Below are positions 7,253 through 15,429 of a stretch of 15,541 nucleotides of DNA, piece after piece (the stretch's first letter is position 1; each line of letters opens with the position of its first letter). Where the stretch lies: assembly GCA_964615195.1 (NCBI GenBank), contig CAZTNG010000054.1, positions 1 through 15,541 of the forward strand, in the 5' to 3' direction. The translations under genes were made by a program, and so were the position numbers. The DNA is from HGM20899 sp964615195. GTDB taxonomy: Bacteria; Pseudomonadota; Gammaproteobacteria; Enterobacterales; Succinivibrionaceae. Below the pieces are notes generated by a model. That model did no database searches and was not told the origin of the DNA. It was given only the letters and a program-made list of their open reading frames with translations.

Positions 7253-8017
7253 ATGGCAGAATCAAGTGGAAATACTGAGAAAGCACCACTAATTACCTTA
7301 GTAGAAGCAAGGCAGATACTTGAATATCTTGAAGATGGATATCAAGATGAAGCTGATCAGATTATATTAAATATTGTGAATCGCAATCAAATAGATCTTT
7401 TTAGTGAAATTGGAAAGATGACTAGAAACTTACATAATCAGATTAGTAATTTTCAAGTTGATCCTCGTTTAAGTGATATTGCTAAAAATGAAATACCGGA
7501 TGCAACAGAAAGGTTGCGTTACATCATTACTATGACAGATAGAGCCGCTAATAGAACAATGGATGCTGTGGATAATTGTATGCCTTTAGCCCAGCAATTA
7601 AGCAAGTCGATTTCGGAAATTGAGCCTTCGTGGGATAAACTCATGCATAATCGTACTGAGATAGACAAAAATGAATTTATTAAATTATGTCATAAGGTTG
7701 ATGGACTAATATCAAAATCTAAGGATGATTCACAAGTATTATGTTCTCAGTTGACTGAAATTTTGATGGCTCAGGATTTTCAGGATTTAACAGGTCAAAT
7801 GATTAATAGAGTTATCAAGCTTGTGAGTGAGGTTGAAACAAAATTATTAGATTTGTTAAAAGCATTTATGGATAGCAATGTTCCTGTGCAAAAAGTTGAG
7901 GATACTCAAACAAGTTCTATTGAAGTTGAGGGACCAATTGTTAATAAAGAACAACGTACAGATGTTGTTCAATCACAAGACGATGTGGATGATCTCCTTG
8001 CAAGTTTAGGTTTTTAA
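7253..8017 (+). CDS. cheZ: CheY-P phosphatase CheZ
   Basis: Phosphatase that removes the phosphoryl group from CheY-P. The 254-residue, mostly helical protein should form the usual long four-helix-bundle dimer. The active-site segment AQDFQDLTGQ (173-182) keeps Asp178 and Gln182, equivalent to E. coli D143 and Q147. The acidic C-terminal tail SQDDVDDLLASLGF (241-254) is nearly identical to the CheY-tethering helix of E. coli CheZ, joined by a variable linker (about 205-240). A moderate AAAGGG ribosome binding site precedes the ATG. The presence of CheZ is consistent with a beta/gammaproteobacterial host. Confidence 0.96.
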   Translation: MAESSGNTEKAPLITLVEARQILEYLEDGYQDEADQIILNIVNRNQIDLFSEIGKMTRNLHNQISNFQVDPRLSDIAKNEIPDATERLRYIITMTDRAANRTMDAVDNCMPLAQQLSKSISEIEPSWDKLMHNRTEIDKNEFIKLCHKVDGLISKSKDDSQVLCSQLTEILMAQDFQDLTGQMINRVIKLVSEVETKLLDLLKAFMDSNVPVQKVEDTQTSSIEVEGPIVNKEQRTDVVQSQDDVDDLLASLGF

Positions 8018-8035
8018 AGATAGAAGGTGCGTGTT

Positions 8036-10174
8036 ATGGGGTTAGAAGGTGTTGATGAGGAGATTCTACAAGACTTTTTGGTAGAAGCTGGTGAAATCAT
8101 CGAGCTTCTTTCAGAACAACTTGTTGAGCTTGAAAAAAGACCTAACGATCATGAATTGTTGAATGCAATATTTAGAGGGTTTCATACTGTAAAAGGTGGA
8201 GCTGGATTTTTGTCACTCTCAGAGCTTGTAAAGGCTTGTCATGGGGCAGAAAACGTATTCGATACATTGCGCAATGGTGGCAGAGAAGTTGATTCAGAAT
8301 TAATGGATGTAATTTTGCATGCACATGATGTAATAAGTGGCATGTTTTCTCAGGTTCAAAATCATGATGATCCAGATCCTGCTCCAGAAGAATTACTTAA
8401 TCAGTTAAAGGAATTAAGCAAGCCAAAAGCTAAAGGTCCTTCAGATCAAAAGGTTGAGCCTCCAAAGCCTGAACCTCCAAAACCGCCAGTAAAAGTTGAA
8501 GCTCCTAAGCCTGTAGCTGTTCCAGTTCCTTCATCAAAAACGGATGATACTATAGATAGCATTTCTGACGATGAGTTTGAAGCTTTATTGGATCAGTTGC
8601 ATGGAACTGGAGTAGCTCCGGGTTCAGATAAGGATGAAAAAAAGGTATTAGACCCAACAGATTCAGATTTTGATGCCATGTTGCAGAAGGCTACTTCATC
8701 ACCGCAATCAAATCCTGTTCAAGTTACTCCTTCATCAAGTAGCGATGATTCAAGTATGACTGATGATGAATTTGAAGCATTATTAGATCAATTGCATGGT
8801 AAAGGTCACGCACCTGGTAATGATGATGCTCAAGTTTCAACACCAAAAGTAGAACCTGTAAAGCCTAGCAATTCAACACCGTTGCCTGAAGCATCAAGTC
8901 CGTCCTCTCCGTCAGTTGCTTCAAAAGCTCCATCATCAAGTTCTAGTAAGACTAATTCTACATCTTCAACTCCAGCTGCAGATACAACTGTACGTGTTGA
9001 AACTAAGACACTTGATGTTATTATGAACATGGTTGGTGAGTTAGTTTTAGTTCGTAATCGATTAATTAGTTTAGGTAGTTCTCAAGGCAATGAGGAATTA
9101 ACAAAGGTAATATCAAATTTGGATGTAGTAACGGCAGATCTTCAAGGCGCTGTTATGAAAACTAGAATGCAACCAATTAAGAAGGTTTTTGGTAGATTCC
9201 CTAGAGTTGTAAGAGATTTAGCTAGAAACTTAAATAAGAAAATTGAATTGGTTATGGAAGGTGAGGATACAGATTTAGATAAAAATTTAGTTGATGCTCT
9301 TGCGGATCCTATGGTCCATTTAGTACGAAATTCATGTGATCATGGTGTTGAAACACCTGAAATAAGAAAAGCTTCAGGTAAACCTGAAGAGGGTACTATT
9401 ACATTAACAGCATCTCAGCAGGGCGATCATATTTTATTAAGAATAATTGATGATGGCGCTGGTATGGATCCTGACAAACTTAAACAAGTTGCTATCAGCA
9501 AAGGTATCCTCGATGAGGATACTGCGGCAAGAATGAGCGATACAGAAGCGTTCAATTTAATTTTTGCTCCAGGTTTCTCAACCAAACAACAGATTTCAGA
9601 TATTTCTGGTCGTGGCGTTGGTATGGATGTTGTTAAAACAAATATCACCAAGCTTAATGGTTCATTGCATATTGATTCAGAAAAAGGAATTGGTACAACA
9701 ATTGAAATCAAAGTTCCGTTAACACTAGCAATATTACCGACATTAATGGTTAAAGTTGGTGGGCATAGCTTTGCACTACCATTAACCTCTGTAAATGAGA
9801 TATTTTATTTGAAACTTAGTGGTATAAGAAATGTTGATGGTCAAGCTACAATAATTATTAGAGATAAGGCAATACCACTATTTTATTTACAAGATTGGCT
9901 TATTAGAAATCCTCCAAAAGATCTAAAGCACCCTGAGTATGGACATGTGGTTTTAGTTCAACATGGAAATCAGCAACAGGTAGCATTTGTAGTTGATGAA
10001 TTAATTGGTCAAGAAGAAGTTGTAATTAAGCCTTTAGATAATTTATTACATGGTACTCCTGGTATGGCAGGTGCTACAGTTACTTCTGATGGTGGCATTG
10101 CATTAATACTTGATATACCAAGTTTGTTGAGATCTTATGCTAAAAAGTTAACTTCTAATTTAAGAAAGAAGTAA
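8036..10174 (+). CDS. cheA: Chemotaxis histidine kinase CheA
   Basis: Receptor-coupled histidine kinase that phosphorylates CheY and CheB. The 712 residues hold an Hpt/P1 domain (about 1-105; phospho-His50 in FHTVKGGAGF), a disordered Pro/Ser/Lys/Asp-rich linker (about 125-318), P3 dimerisation (about 319-380), the P4 ATPase (about 380-560) and the CheW-like P5 domain (about 562-705). P4 motifs are HLVRNSCDHG (428-437), DDGAGMD (472-478) and GRGVGMD (525-531). No folded P2 domain is apparent. The linker carries two copies of DDEFEALLDQLHG (178-190, 243-255) and a degenerate third, DSDFDAML (209-216). In Vibrio the corresponding part of CheA includes the LID region recognised by ParP, which is also encoded here. 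ATG at 8036 is chosen because AGAAGG at 8022-8027 is well spaced; a GTG at 8027 would overlap that site. Confidence 0.97.
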   Translation: MGLEGVDEEILQDFLVEAGEIIELLSEQLVELEKRPNDHELLNAIFRGFHTVKGGAGFLSLSELVKACHGAENVFDTLRNGGREVDSELMDVILHAHDVISGMFSQVQNHDDPDPAPEELLNQLKELSKPKAKGPSDQKVEPPKPEPPKPPVKVEAPKPVAVPVPSSKTDDTIDSISDDEFEALLDQLHGTGVAPGSDKDEKKVLDPTDSDFDAMLQKATSSPQSNPVQVTPSSSSDDSSMTDDEFEALLDQLHGKGHAPGNDDAQVSTPKVEPVKPSNSTPLPEASSPSSPSVASKAPSSSSSKTNSTSSTPAADTTVRVETKTLDVIMNMVGELVLVRNRLISLGSSQGNEELTKVISNLDVVTADLQGAVMKTRMQPIKKVFGRFPRVVRDLARNLNKKIELVMEGEDTDLDKNLVDALADPMVHLVRNSCDHGVETPEIRKASGKPEEGTITLTASQQGDHILLRIIDDGAGMDPDKLKQVAISKGILDEDTAARMSDTEAFNLIFAPGFSTKQQISDISGRGVGMDVVKTNITKLNGSLHIDSEKGIGTTIEIKVPLTLAILPTLMVKVGGHSFALPLTSVNEIFYLKLSGIRNVDGQATIIIRDKAIPLFYLQDWLIRNPPKDLKHPEYGHVVLVQHGNQQQVAFVVDELIGQEEVVIKPLDNLLHGTPGMAGATVTSDGGIALILDIPSLLRSYAKKLTSNLRKK
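8567..8800 (+). repeat. Two identical 13-residue repeats in the CheA linker
   Basis: Nucleotides 8567-8605 and 8762-8800 encode the same peptide, DDEFEALLDQLHG. It is followed in both by a related GxAPGxD tail. Six of the 13 codons differ synonymously, so the identity is at the protein level. A degenerate third copy (DSDFDAML) lies between them at about 8660-8683. Confidence 0.9.
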
Positions 10175-10208
10175 AAATATAATATATACGCTGTATTTAG
10201 GAATATAA

Positions 10209-11402
10209 ATGACAATAAAAGTCCTAATTGTTGACGATTCTACTTTTTTTAGAAAACGTCTGATTGAAATGATTGAAAAAGATAACGAACTTGAACTTGT
10301 TGGTGAGGCTAAAAACGGCAAGGAAGCAGTGAGTCTTGTTTCTTCATTAAGCCCCGACGTTATAACTATGGATGTAGAAATGCCAGTAATGAATGGTATT
10401 GATGCTGTACGCGCTATAATGTCTGAGAATCCAACACCAATATTAATGTTTTCATCATTAACTAGTGACGGTGCTAAGTCTACTTTGGATGCTTTAGATG
10501 CAGGAGCAATGGATTTTATACCAAAGTGTTTTGATGATATCGCTCGTAGAAAAGAAGATGCGATTTCAACATTAACTAATAAGATCAAGGAATTAGGGAA
10601 AAGTCGTTTTAGTAGATTTCTCAATAAAAGTACAAAACCTAAAATTTTAGGTCAAACATACTACCCTCATGCAGCTACTGTTGGCTCTACAAAAGTACAG
10701 AGTTCTTCACAAAATAAAACTTTAGATAGATTTGTAAGTAGCCAAAAATCTGGCGAACAGCAGATGGTATCTAAATTGCATCCTGTCAGCATGAATGTTG
10801 ATAATTTTAAAGGTCAGGGTAAATATAAATTACTTGCTATTGGTAGTTCAACAGGAGGTCCAATAGCTTTGCAGACATTACTTACGGGTTTGCCTAGTAA
10901 TTTTCCACTCCCAGTTGTAGTTGTTCAGCATATGCCAGCTGCATTTACGGGGCCATTTGCTAAGCGTCTAGATCAATTATGTGGTATGCATGTTGTAGAA
11001 GCTAAAGATGGAGATGTGATAGAGAATGGCACTGTTTACATTGCTCCTGGAGCTATGCAAATGATGGTTGAGGAAAAGGGTAATGGTGATCGTTTTCTTC
11101 ATATTGTACCTAGTCCAGAACATTTGAATTATCGACCTTGTGTGGATGTGACTTTTGGAGCAGCTGCTCAATGTTATAAAAACTCAGTATTGGCTGTTGT
11201 TTTAACTGGTATGGGGCATGACGGCGAAAAAGGAAGTTCTTTATTAAAAAGTATGGGATCTACTGTTTGGGCTCAAAATGAAGAAACATGTGTTATTTAT
11301 GGAATGCCCAAAGCTATAGTAGATTCTGGAATTGCAATGAAAATTTTAGCTATAGAAGATATGGCTTCAAATATTATTGCAGAAGTAAAAAATAGGGTTT
11401 AA
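10209..11402 (+). CDS. cheB: Chemotaxis methylesterase CheB
   Basis: Receptor-modification enzyme that demethylates (and deamidates) chemoreceptor glutamates for adaptation, activated by phosphorylation from CheA. The 397 residues hold an N-terminal receiver domain (about 3-120; acidic D9/D10, phosphoacceptor D55, GAMDFIPK at 99-106), a linker of about 80 residues, and the C-terminal esterase (about 205-395). The catalytic triad is Ser214 (GSSTGG), His241 (VVQHMP) and Asp338 (LTGMGHDG), equivalent to E. coli S164, H190 and D286. AGGAA precedes the ATG. The methyltransferase cheR is not in the window. The 34-nt gap after cheA contains a TATAAT but no -35, so no separate promoter is claimed. 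Confidence 0.97.
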   Translation: MTIKVLIVDDSTFFRKRLIEMIEKDNELELVGEAKNGKEAVSLVSSLSPDVITMDVEMPVMNGIDAVRAIMSENPTPILMFSSLTSDGAKSTLDALDAGAMDFIPKCFDDIARRKEDAISTLTNKIKELGKSRFSRFLNKSTKPKILGQTYYPHAATVGSTKVQSSSQNKTLDRFVSSQKSGEQQMVSKLHPVSMNVDNFKGQGKYKLLAIGSSTGGPIALQTLLTGLPSNFPLPVVVVQHMPAAFTGPFAKRLDQLCGMHVVEAKDGDVIENGTVYIAPGAMQMMVEEKGNGDRFLHIVPSPEHLNYRPCVDVTFGAAAQCYKNSVLAVVLTGMGHDGEKGSSLLKSMGSTVWAQNEETCVIYGMPKAIVDSGIAMKILAIEDMASNIIAEVKNRV

Positions 11403-11404
11403 AT

Positions 11405-12145
11405 ATGAATCTGCTTGGTATTTTTATAGCTGTTGGTTTTATACTTGGCGGCATGATTATTGAGGGGTCTCACCCTGGAGCGTTGATCGATTTGCCTGCA
11501 TTTATGATTGTTGTAGGTGCAGCATTTGGCGCAGCTATGGTTCAATTTCCTTTTAAAGTTATCATGCAAACATTTGGCAAATTAAAGTGGTTAATAGCTC
11601 CACCTAGATTAGATTTAATTTCTCAAGCTGAATTGATGGAAAATATGTTGCAAATAGCTAGACAGCAAGGATTACTAGCGTTAGAAAATCAATTAGGACA
11701 AATAGAAGATTCATTTACTCGTCAAGGCGTGCAGATGATAGTTGATGGTGTGGATAAAGATCAATTACAAGCATTAATGGAAAATATGATTGATGTTGAG
11801 CAGCATCATTTGGAGCAACCTGCAAAAGTTGTTGAATCTATAGGTGGTTATGCTCCTTGTATGGGTATTATTGGTGCTGTTTTAGGATTAATACATGCAA
11901 TGGGTTTATTAGACCAACCTGAATTATTAGGTCCTGCGATAGCTGTAGCGTTTGTGGCAACAATTTATGGCGTTGGATGTGCTAATATTATTCTTTTACC
12001 TGCAGGTAATAGATTTAAAACAATTAATCACGATATTGCTCAGTTTAAATACATGACTCTTGAAGGATTACTGTCTATTGCTAATGGTGAAAATACAATG
12101 CAGTTAAAAAGACGTATGGCAGTATACACTGGTCAAGATGTGTAG
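11405..12145 (+). CDS. motC: Flagellar stator protein MotC (MotA/PomA family)
   Basis: Inner-membrane, four-helix stator subunit that pairs with MotD to conduct ions and exert torque on FliG. The 246 residues show hydrophobic segments at about 2-20, 28-48, 149-168 and 176-200, with a cytoplasmic loop between TM2 and TM3. Residues equivalent to E. coli MotA R90 and E98 (FliG contacts) are R86 and E94. The conserved prolines P173 and P222 correspond to P151 and P199. The motifs GIIGAVLGLIH and AVAFVATIYGVG are typical of Pseudomonas MotC. AGGG at 11394-11397 serves as ribosome binding site, 2 nt after cheB. The position between cheB and parC supports MotC over MotA or PomA. Confidence 0.9.
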   Translation: MNLLGIFIAVGFILGGMIIEGSHPGALIDLPAFMIVVGAAFGAAMVQFPFKVIMQTFGKLKWLIAPPRLDLISQAELMENMLQIARQQGLLALENQLGQIEDSFTRQGVQMIVDGVDKDQLQALMENMIDVEQHHLEQPAKVVESIGGYAPCMGIIGAVLGLIHAMGLLDQPELLGPAIAVAFVATIYGVGCANIILLPAGNRFKTINHDIAQFKYMTLEGLLSIANGENTMQLKRRMAVYTGQDV

Positions 12146-12158
12146 CGAAGGATAATCA

Positions 12159-13202
12159 ATGGCTAAAAAAAAGGTTCCTGAGCATGAGGGTGGCGCAGAG
12201 CGTTGGATGGTGTCCTATGCCGACTTTATGACGCTTCTTTTTGCACTGTTCGTTGTGCTATATGGTTTTGCAATGTCTGCCCAAACAGAAGCGTCAGCGA
12301 TGGTTCAAGGCTTAATTGATAGTTTTACAAAGATGGGAATTATTGAGTCATCAAAACAATATGCTGATGGCGCAAAAATGATAAGTGATCCAACTTATAG
12401 TCCTATTCAAGCTGCATCAATGATAGTAAATCCTAATGCGTTAAAATCAGAAGCACCTGGTGGTGGTGGATACATGGATTTTGGAAGGCCAAAATCGGAA
12501 ACTTCTATAGGACAACAATCCACTGATGTTGAGAGACCAAAAGACGGAACTGATGTTGATGATGCTTTAGCTGATAGTTTGGGTGAAAATCAAATGGGTG
12601 CACCTTTAGACTCTGTACGAGAAGATATTGGCAAATCTTTAGAAGATTTAAAGGAAGCTGGATTGGTTAGCGTTAGTCAAAGTCAAAATTGGTTAGCAAT
12701 AGAATTAAATGATGCATTGGTTTTTGCTCCATATAGTGCCTCAGTGTTAAATAAAGCAAAGCCTGTATTGCAAAAAATTGCAGAAATACTCAAACCAATT
12801 TCTAATTATGTAAGAGTTAGAGGGTATACAGATAATACTATTGTAAAAGATGAAGTATATAAGTCTAATTGGGAACTTTCCTCAGCTAGATCTATAAGTG
12901 TGATTCAAGAACTTGTGCAGTATGATATTGATGCGAGACGTTTAGGTGTAGAAGCATTTGCACAGTTTGCTCCATTTGTATCAAACACAACAGAAAAAGG
13001 TAGAAGCCGAAATAGATGTGTTGTTATAGCAATTTCTAAATATGCTATGAAGCCAAGAAAACTTGAAATTATACCAGAAGATTTACAGATAGATTCTGAA
13101 GCATCTGAACAAATTCCTGAAAAAGATCTTAATGACATGGAGGTTGTAAGACTTCCTGACGGTAGACTTAAGATTTATTCAAGAGCTAAAAAACAAGAAT
13201 AG
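12159..13202 (+). CDS. motD: Flagellar stator protein MotD (MotB family, OmpA-like)
   Basis: Peptidoglycan-anchored partner of MotC. The 347 residues have a short basic cytoplasmic N-terminus, one membrane helix (about 19-41) carrying the ion-binding Asp22 in SYADFMTLL, a plug/linker region (about 45-170), and a C-terminal OmpA-like domain (about 175-295). OmpA motifs are RGYTDN (221-226), NWELSSAR (237-244) and GRSRNR (281-286). The helix resembles proton-type MotB/MotD (ADFMT) more than sodium-type PomB (ADLMS), so proton use is inferred. The linker is Gly- and acid-rich and includes DVDDALADSLG (132-142). It lies 13 nt after motC. Confidence 0.9.
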   Translation: MAKKKVPEHEGGAERWMVSYADFMTLLFALFVVLYGFAMSAQTEASAMVQGLIDSFTKMGIIESSKQYADGAKMISDPTYSPIQAASMIVNPNALKSEAPGGGGYMDFGRPKSETSIGQQSTDVERPKDGTDVDDALADSLGENQMGAPLDSVREDIGKSLEDLKEAGLVSVSQSQNWLAIELNDALVFAPYSASVLNKAKPVLQKIAEILKPISNYVRVRGYTDNTIVKDEVYKSNWELSSARSISVIQELVQYDIDARRLGVEAFAQFAPFVSNTTEKGRSRNRCVVIAISKYAMKPRKLEIIPEDLQIDSEASEQIPEKDLNDMEVVRLPDGRLKIYSRAKKQE

Positions 13203-13213
13203 GTAGTAGTAAA

Positions 13214-13996
13214 ATGATAGTTTGGACCGTTGCAAATCAAAAAGGCGGAGTTGGTAAAACTACAACTGCCATTACTCTTGCAGGCTTGATGGCTAAAGAG
13301 GGAATGAAGGTACTGTTATTAGATACAGATCCCCATGCTTCTTTAACAAGTTGTTTTGGTTATGACTCTGATGAGTTGGATCATACGCTATATGATCTTT
13401 TTTCTAGTGATACAACTATGAGTAAAGATGAATTGCGTAAGATTATTATTCCAACAGATGTACCTAATATATCATTAATGCCAGGTTCAATAGCATTAGC
13501 AACATTAGATAAATCTTTAGGCGGTCAAGATGGAGTTGGCTTAATATTAAATCGAGCATTGAATGCATTAAGTGATGATTTCGATGCGGTTCTTATTGAT
13601 TGTCCACCTGTACTTGGTGTCATGATGGTTAACGCATTAGCTGCTAGTTCTCGAATTATTGTGCCTACTCAAACTGAGTTTTTGGCATTAAAAGGTCTAG
13701 AACGAATGATGAAGACTTTTGAGATATTGCGTGGTACTGAAGCTAAATCTTTGAATTATATTATTGTACCAACTATGTTCGATAAAAGAACTAGAGCATC
13801 TCATCAAAGTTTGGAAGCTATTATATCAGCATATGGGCAGGATGTTTGGAGTGATGTAATACCTGTAGATACTCGTTTTAGGGATGCATCTCAAAAGCAT
13901 ATGCCTGCGTCAATTTTATATCCTGAGTCCCGTGGTGTTAAGGTGTATAAATCTTTGCTTGATGATTTACTTATGCTTGAGGGCATTTCATTATGA
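13214..13996 (+). CDS. parC: Chemotaxis array positioning ATPase ParC (ParA/Soj family)
   Basis: ParA-like ATPase that in Vibrio and Pseudomonas localises chemotaxis arrays to the cell pole through ParP. The 260 residues show the deviant Walker A KGGVGKT (10-16), LLLDTDPHASLT (34-45) with D37, and the Walker B region LIDCPP (127-132). It is chromosomal and has no parB or parS beside it. The location between motD and a CheW-domain gene, with a 4-nt ATGA overlap, identifies it as the chemotaxis ParA and not a plasmid or chromosome partition protein. The only ribosome binding site is AGGT at 13201-13204, overlapping the motD stop. Not to be confused with topoisomerase IV parC. Confidence 0.88.
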   Translation: MIVWTVANQKGGVGKTTTAITLAGLMAKEGMKVLLLDTDPHASLTSCFGYDSDELDHTLYDLFSSDTTMSKDELRKIIIPTDVPNISLMPGSIALATLDKSLGGQDGVGLILNRALNALSDDFDAVLIDCPPVLGVMMVNALAASSRIIVPTQTEFLALKGLERMMKTFEILRGTEAKSLNYIIVPTMFDKRTRASHQSLEAIISAYGQDVWSDVIPVDTRFRDASQKHMPASILYPESRGVKVYKSLLDDLLMLEGISL

Positions 13997-14814
13997 GTAA
14001 GTCAAATCAATATGATGCAATGGTAAGTTATTTTAATTCTTTACTTACTGAGCCTTCCTCCTCTACTCCAATAGCTAAAATGCAAAAGCTTGAAGAAGAA
14101 CATGTTGAAACTAAACCGTTTGTAGAAGAAAAAGACAATAGGCAACTTCAGCAATTGCTTGATAAGGTAGAAACAAATCAAATTGTTGAAACAAAAATTA
14201 AGGTTGAAGATAAACTTACAGAAAAAGTTGAAATAAAACAGAAAATAGCTGAGCCTGTAGTAGCATTATCTTCAAAAACTATAGATAAAACTCACAATGA
14301 AGTATCTGAACAAACTAAGATTGAAAATGTTACACCTTCAGTTGCTCCGTGGAAAAATTTGCAGACAGATAATGAATTTAGTGCTTTGTTTTTTAAAGTT
14401 GCTGGTGTTACTTTGGCGGTTCCCCTTAAAAATTTAGGAGGTATTTATGAGCATGGTAAGATTACTTCAATTTTTGGAAAACCTAATTGGTTTTCTGGAA
14501 TTATGACTTTGCATGAACGTAAAATTTCAGTTGTAGATACAGTTAGATGGATGATGCCTACGAGTGATGAAAACATACACTCTTATAAATATGTAATCAT
14601 GCTCGATAGTTCTGATTGGTCTTTGCAATGTGATGAACTTATTGGCACCAAAAATTTAACACGTACTGGAGTTAAATGGAGAGAAAGTGCGGGTGCAAGG
14701 CCTTGGCTAGCAGGTATAGTTAAAGATGAAATGTGTGCGTTAATTCATGTTGAAGAATTGATAGGCATGTTACAACGTGGAATAGATGTAAAAGATCTCG
14801 TAAATAAAAAATAA
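13993..14814 (+). CDS. parP: ParP, CheW-domain array-tethering protein
   Basis: Partner of ParC. In Vibrio, ParP binds ParC, integrates into the receptor array and prevents CheA loss. The 273 residues split into a charged, Glu/Lys/Gln-rich N-terminal region with low predicted order (about 1-120) and a C-terminal CheW-like domain (about 128-262; the AIF domain of ParP). The N-terminus begins with a small hydrophobic patch, YDAMVSYFNSLLTE (7-20). Conserved-looking features of the C-terminal domain are FFKVAGVTLAVPLKNLGGI (133-151), the WFSGIM segment (166-171), VVDTVRWMMP (180-189) and RPWLAGIV (236-243). Its ATG overlaps the parC stop (ATGA), so the two are probably translationally coupled. 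The N-terminal linker is the least conserved protein region here. Confidence 0.87.
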   Translation: MSKSNQYDAMVSYFNSLLTEPSSSTPIAKMQKLEEEHVETKPFVEEKDNRQLQQLLDKVETNQIVETKIKVEDKLTEKVEIKQKIAEPVVALSSKTIDKTHNEVSEQTKIENVTPSVAPWKNLQTDNEFSALFFKVAGVTLAVPLKNLGGIYEHGKITSIFGKPNWFSGIMTLHERKISVVDTVRWMMPTSDENIHSYKYVIMLDSSDWSLQCDELIGTKNLTRTGVKWRESAGARPWLAGIVKDEMCALIHVEELIGMLQRGIDVKDLVNKK

Positions 14815-14844
14815 GTATGTTATAAAAAGTGTCATTGCTCAAGT

Positions 14845-14874
14845 TTGCAATAAAATGATATCGCGAATTATATT
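14845..14874 (+). promoter_or_regulatory. Possible sigma-70 promoter for cheW
   Basis: TTGCAA (14845-14850) and TATATT (14869-14874) are 18 bp apart in the 112-nt parP-cheW gap, the largest gap in the second block. No convincing sigma-28 site was found. A second, weaker -35/-10 pair begins at TTGAAT near 14873. Confidence 0.35.
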
Positions 14875-14926
14875 GAATATTGATATGCTTACATCATACT
14901 ATTAGCTAACAGAAAAGGATTTTATC

Positions 14927-15409
14927 ATGGCAGAAGTTGCAAAAGTTTCTGATAACAATGGTGAAGTGTTACGTTGGGTAACTTTTCACTTGGATAACGA
15001 AGTATATGGCGTTAATGTTATGCAAGTGCAAGAGGTTTTGCGTTACACTGAAATTGCACCTGTTCCTGGTGCTCCTGATTATGTTTTAGGCATTATTAAT
15101 TTACGTGGTAATGTAGTAACTGTTATTGATACAAGGATGCGTTTCGGTTTGCAACCTGAAACTGTAACAGAAAGTACGAGAATTGTAATAATTGAAGCAG
15201 AAAAACAAGTAATTGGAATTTTAGTTGATAGCGTTGCTGAGGTTGTTGACCTTAATTCATCAGACATTGATCCTGCTCCAAATGTTGGAACAGAAGAAAG
15301 TGCAAAATTTATAAAAGGTGTAAGCAATAGAGAAAATGAATTGCTCATACTTATCGATTTAGATAAGCTTTTATCTGATGATGAATGGGAAGAAATTAGT
15401 CATATTTAG
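14927..15409 (+). CDS. cheW: Chemotaxis coupling protein CheW
   Basis: Scaffold protein that links chemoreceptors to CheA and completes the P5-CheW rings of the array. The 160 residues are almost entirely the CheW double-barrel fold (about 14-155). Hallmarks are FHLDNEVYGVNV (20-31), VQEVLRY (34-40), PVPGAPDYVLGIINLRG (45-61, with the conserved Arg60 at the receptor interface) and VIDTRMRFGL (66-75). AAAAGGA before the ATG is a strong ribosome binding site. It differs from the neighbouring parP product by lacking the long charged N-terminal region. Last gene of the cluster, followed by a strong terminator. Confidence 0.97.
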   Translation: MAEVAKVSDNNGEVLRWVTFHLDNEVYGVNVMQVQEVLRYTEIAPVPGAPDYVLGIINLRGNVVTVIDTRMRFGLQPETVTESTRIVIIEAEKQVIGILVDSVAEVVDLNSSDIDPAPNVGTEESAKFIKGVSNRENELLILIDLDKLLSDDEWEEISHI

Positions 15410-15429
15410 TTTTTTAAAGTTATTTATTG

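Noticed and set aside
8027..8035. GTG start for cheA
   Set aside because: It overlaps the AGAAGG that serves the better-placed ATG at 8036.
10178..10183. Perfect TATAAT between cheA and cheB
   Set aside because: No acceptable -35 hexamer at 16-18 bp; such boxes are common in AT-rich spacers.
10160..10624. Antisense reading frame of 154 codons over cheB
   Set aside because: It lies almost wholly opposite the conserved CheB receiver domain, has low-complexity Ser/Ile/Leu composition, no family motif, and no separate promoter; it is a shadow of cheB.
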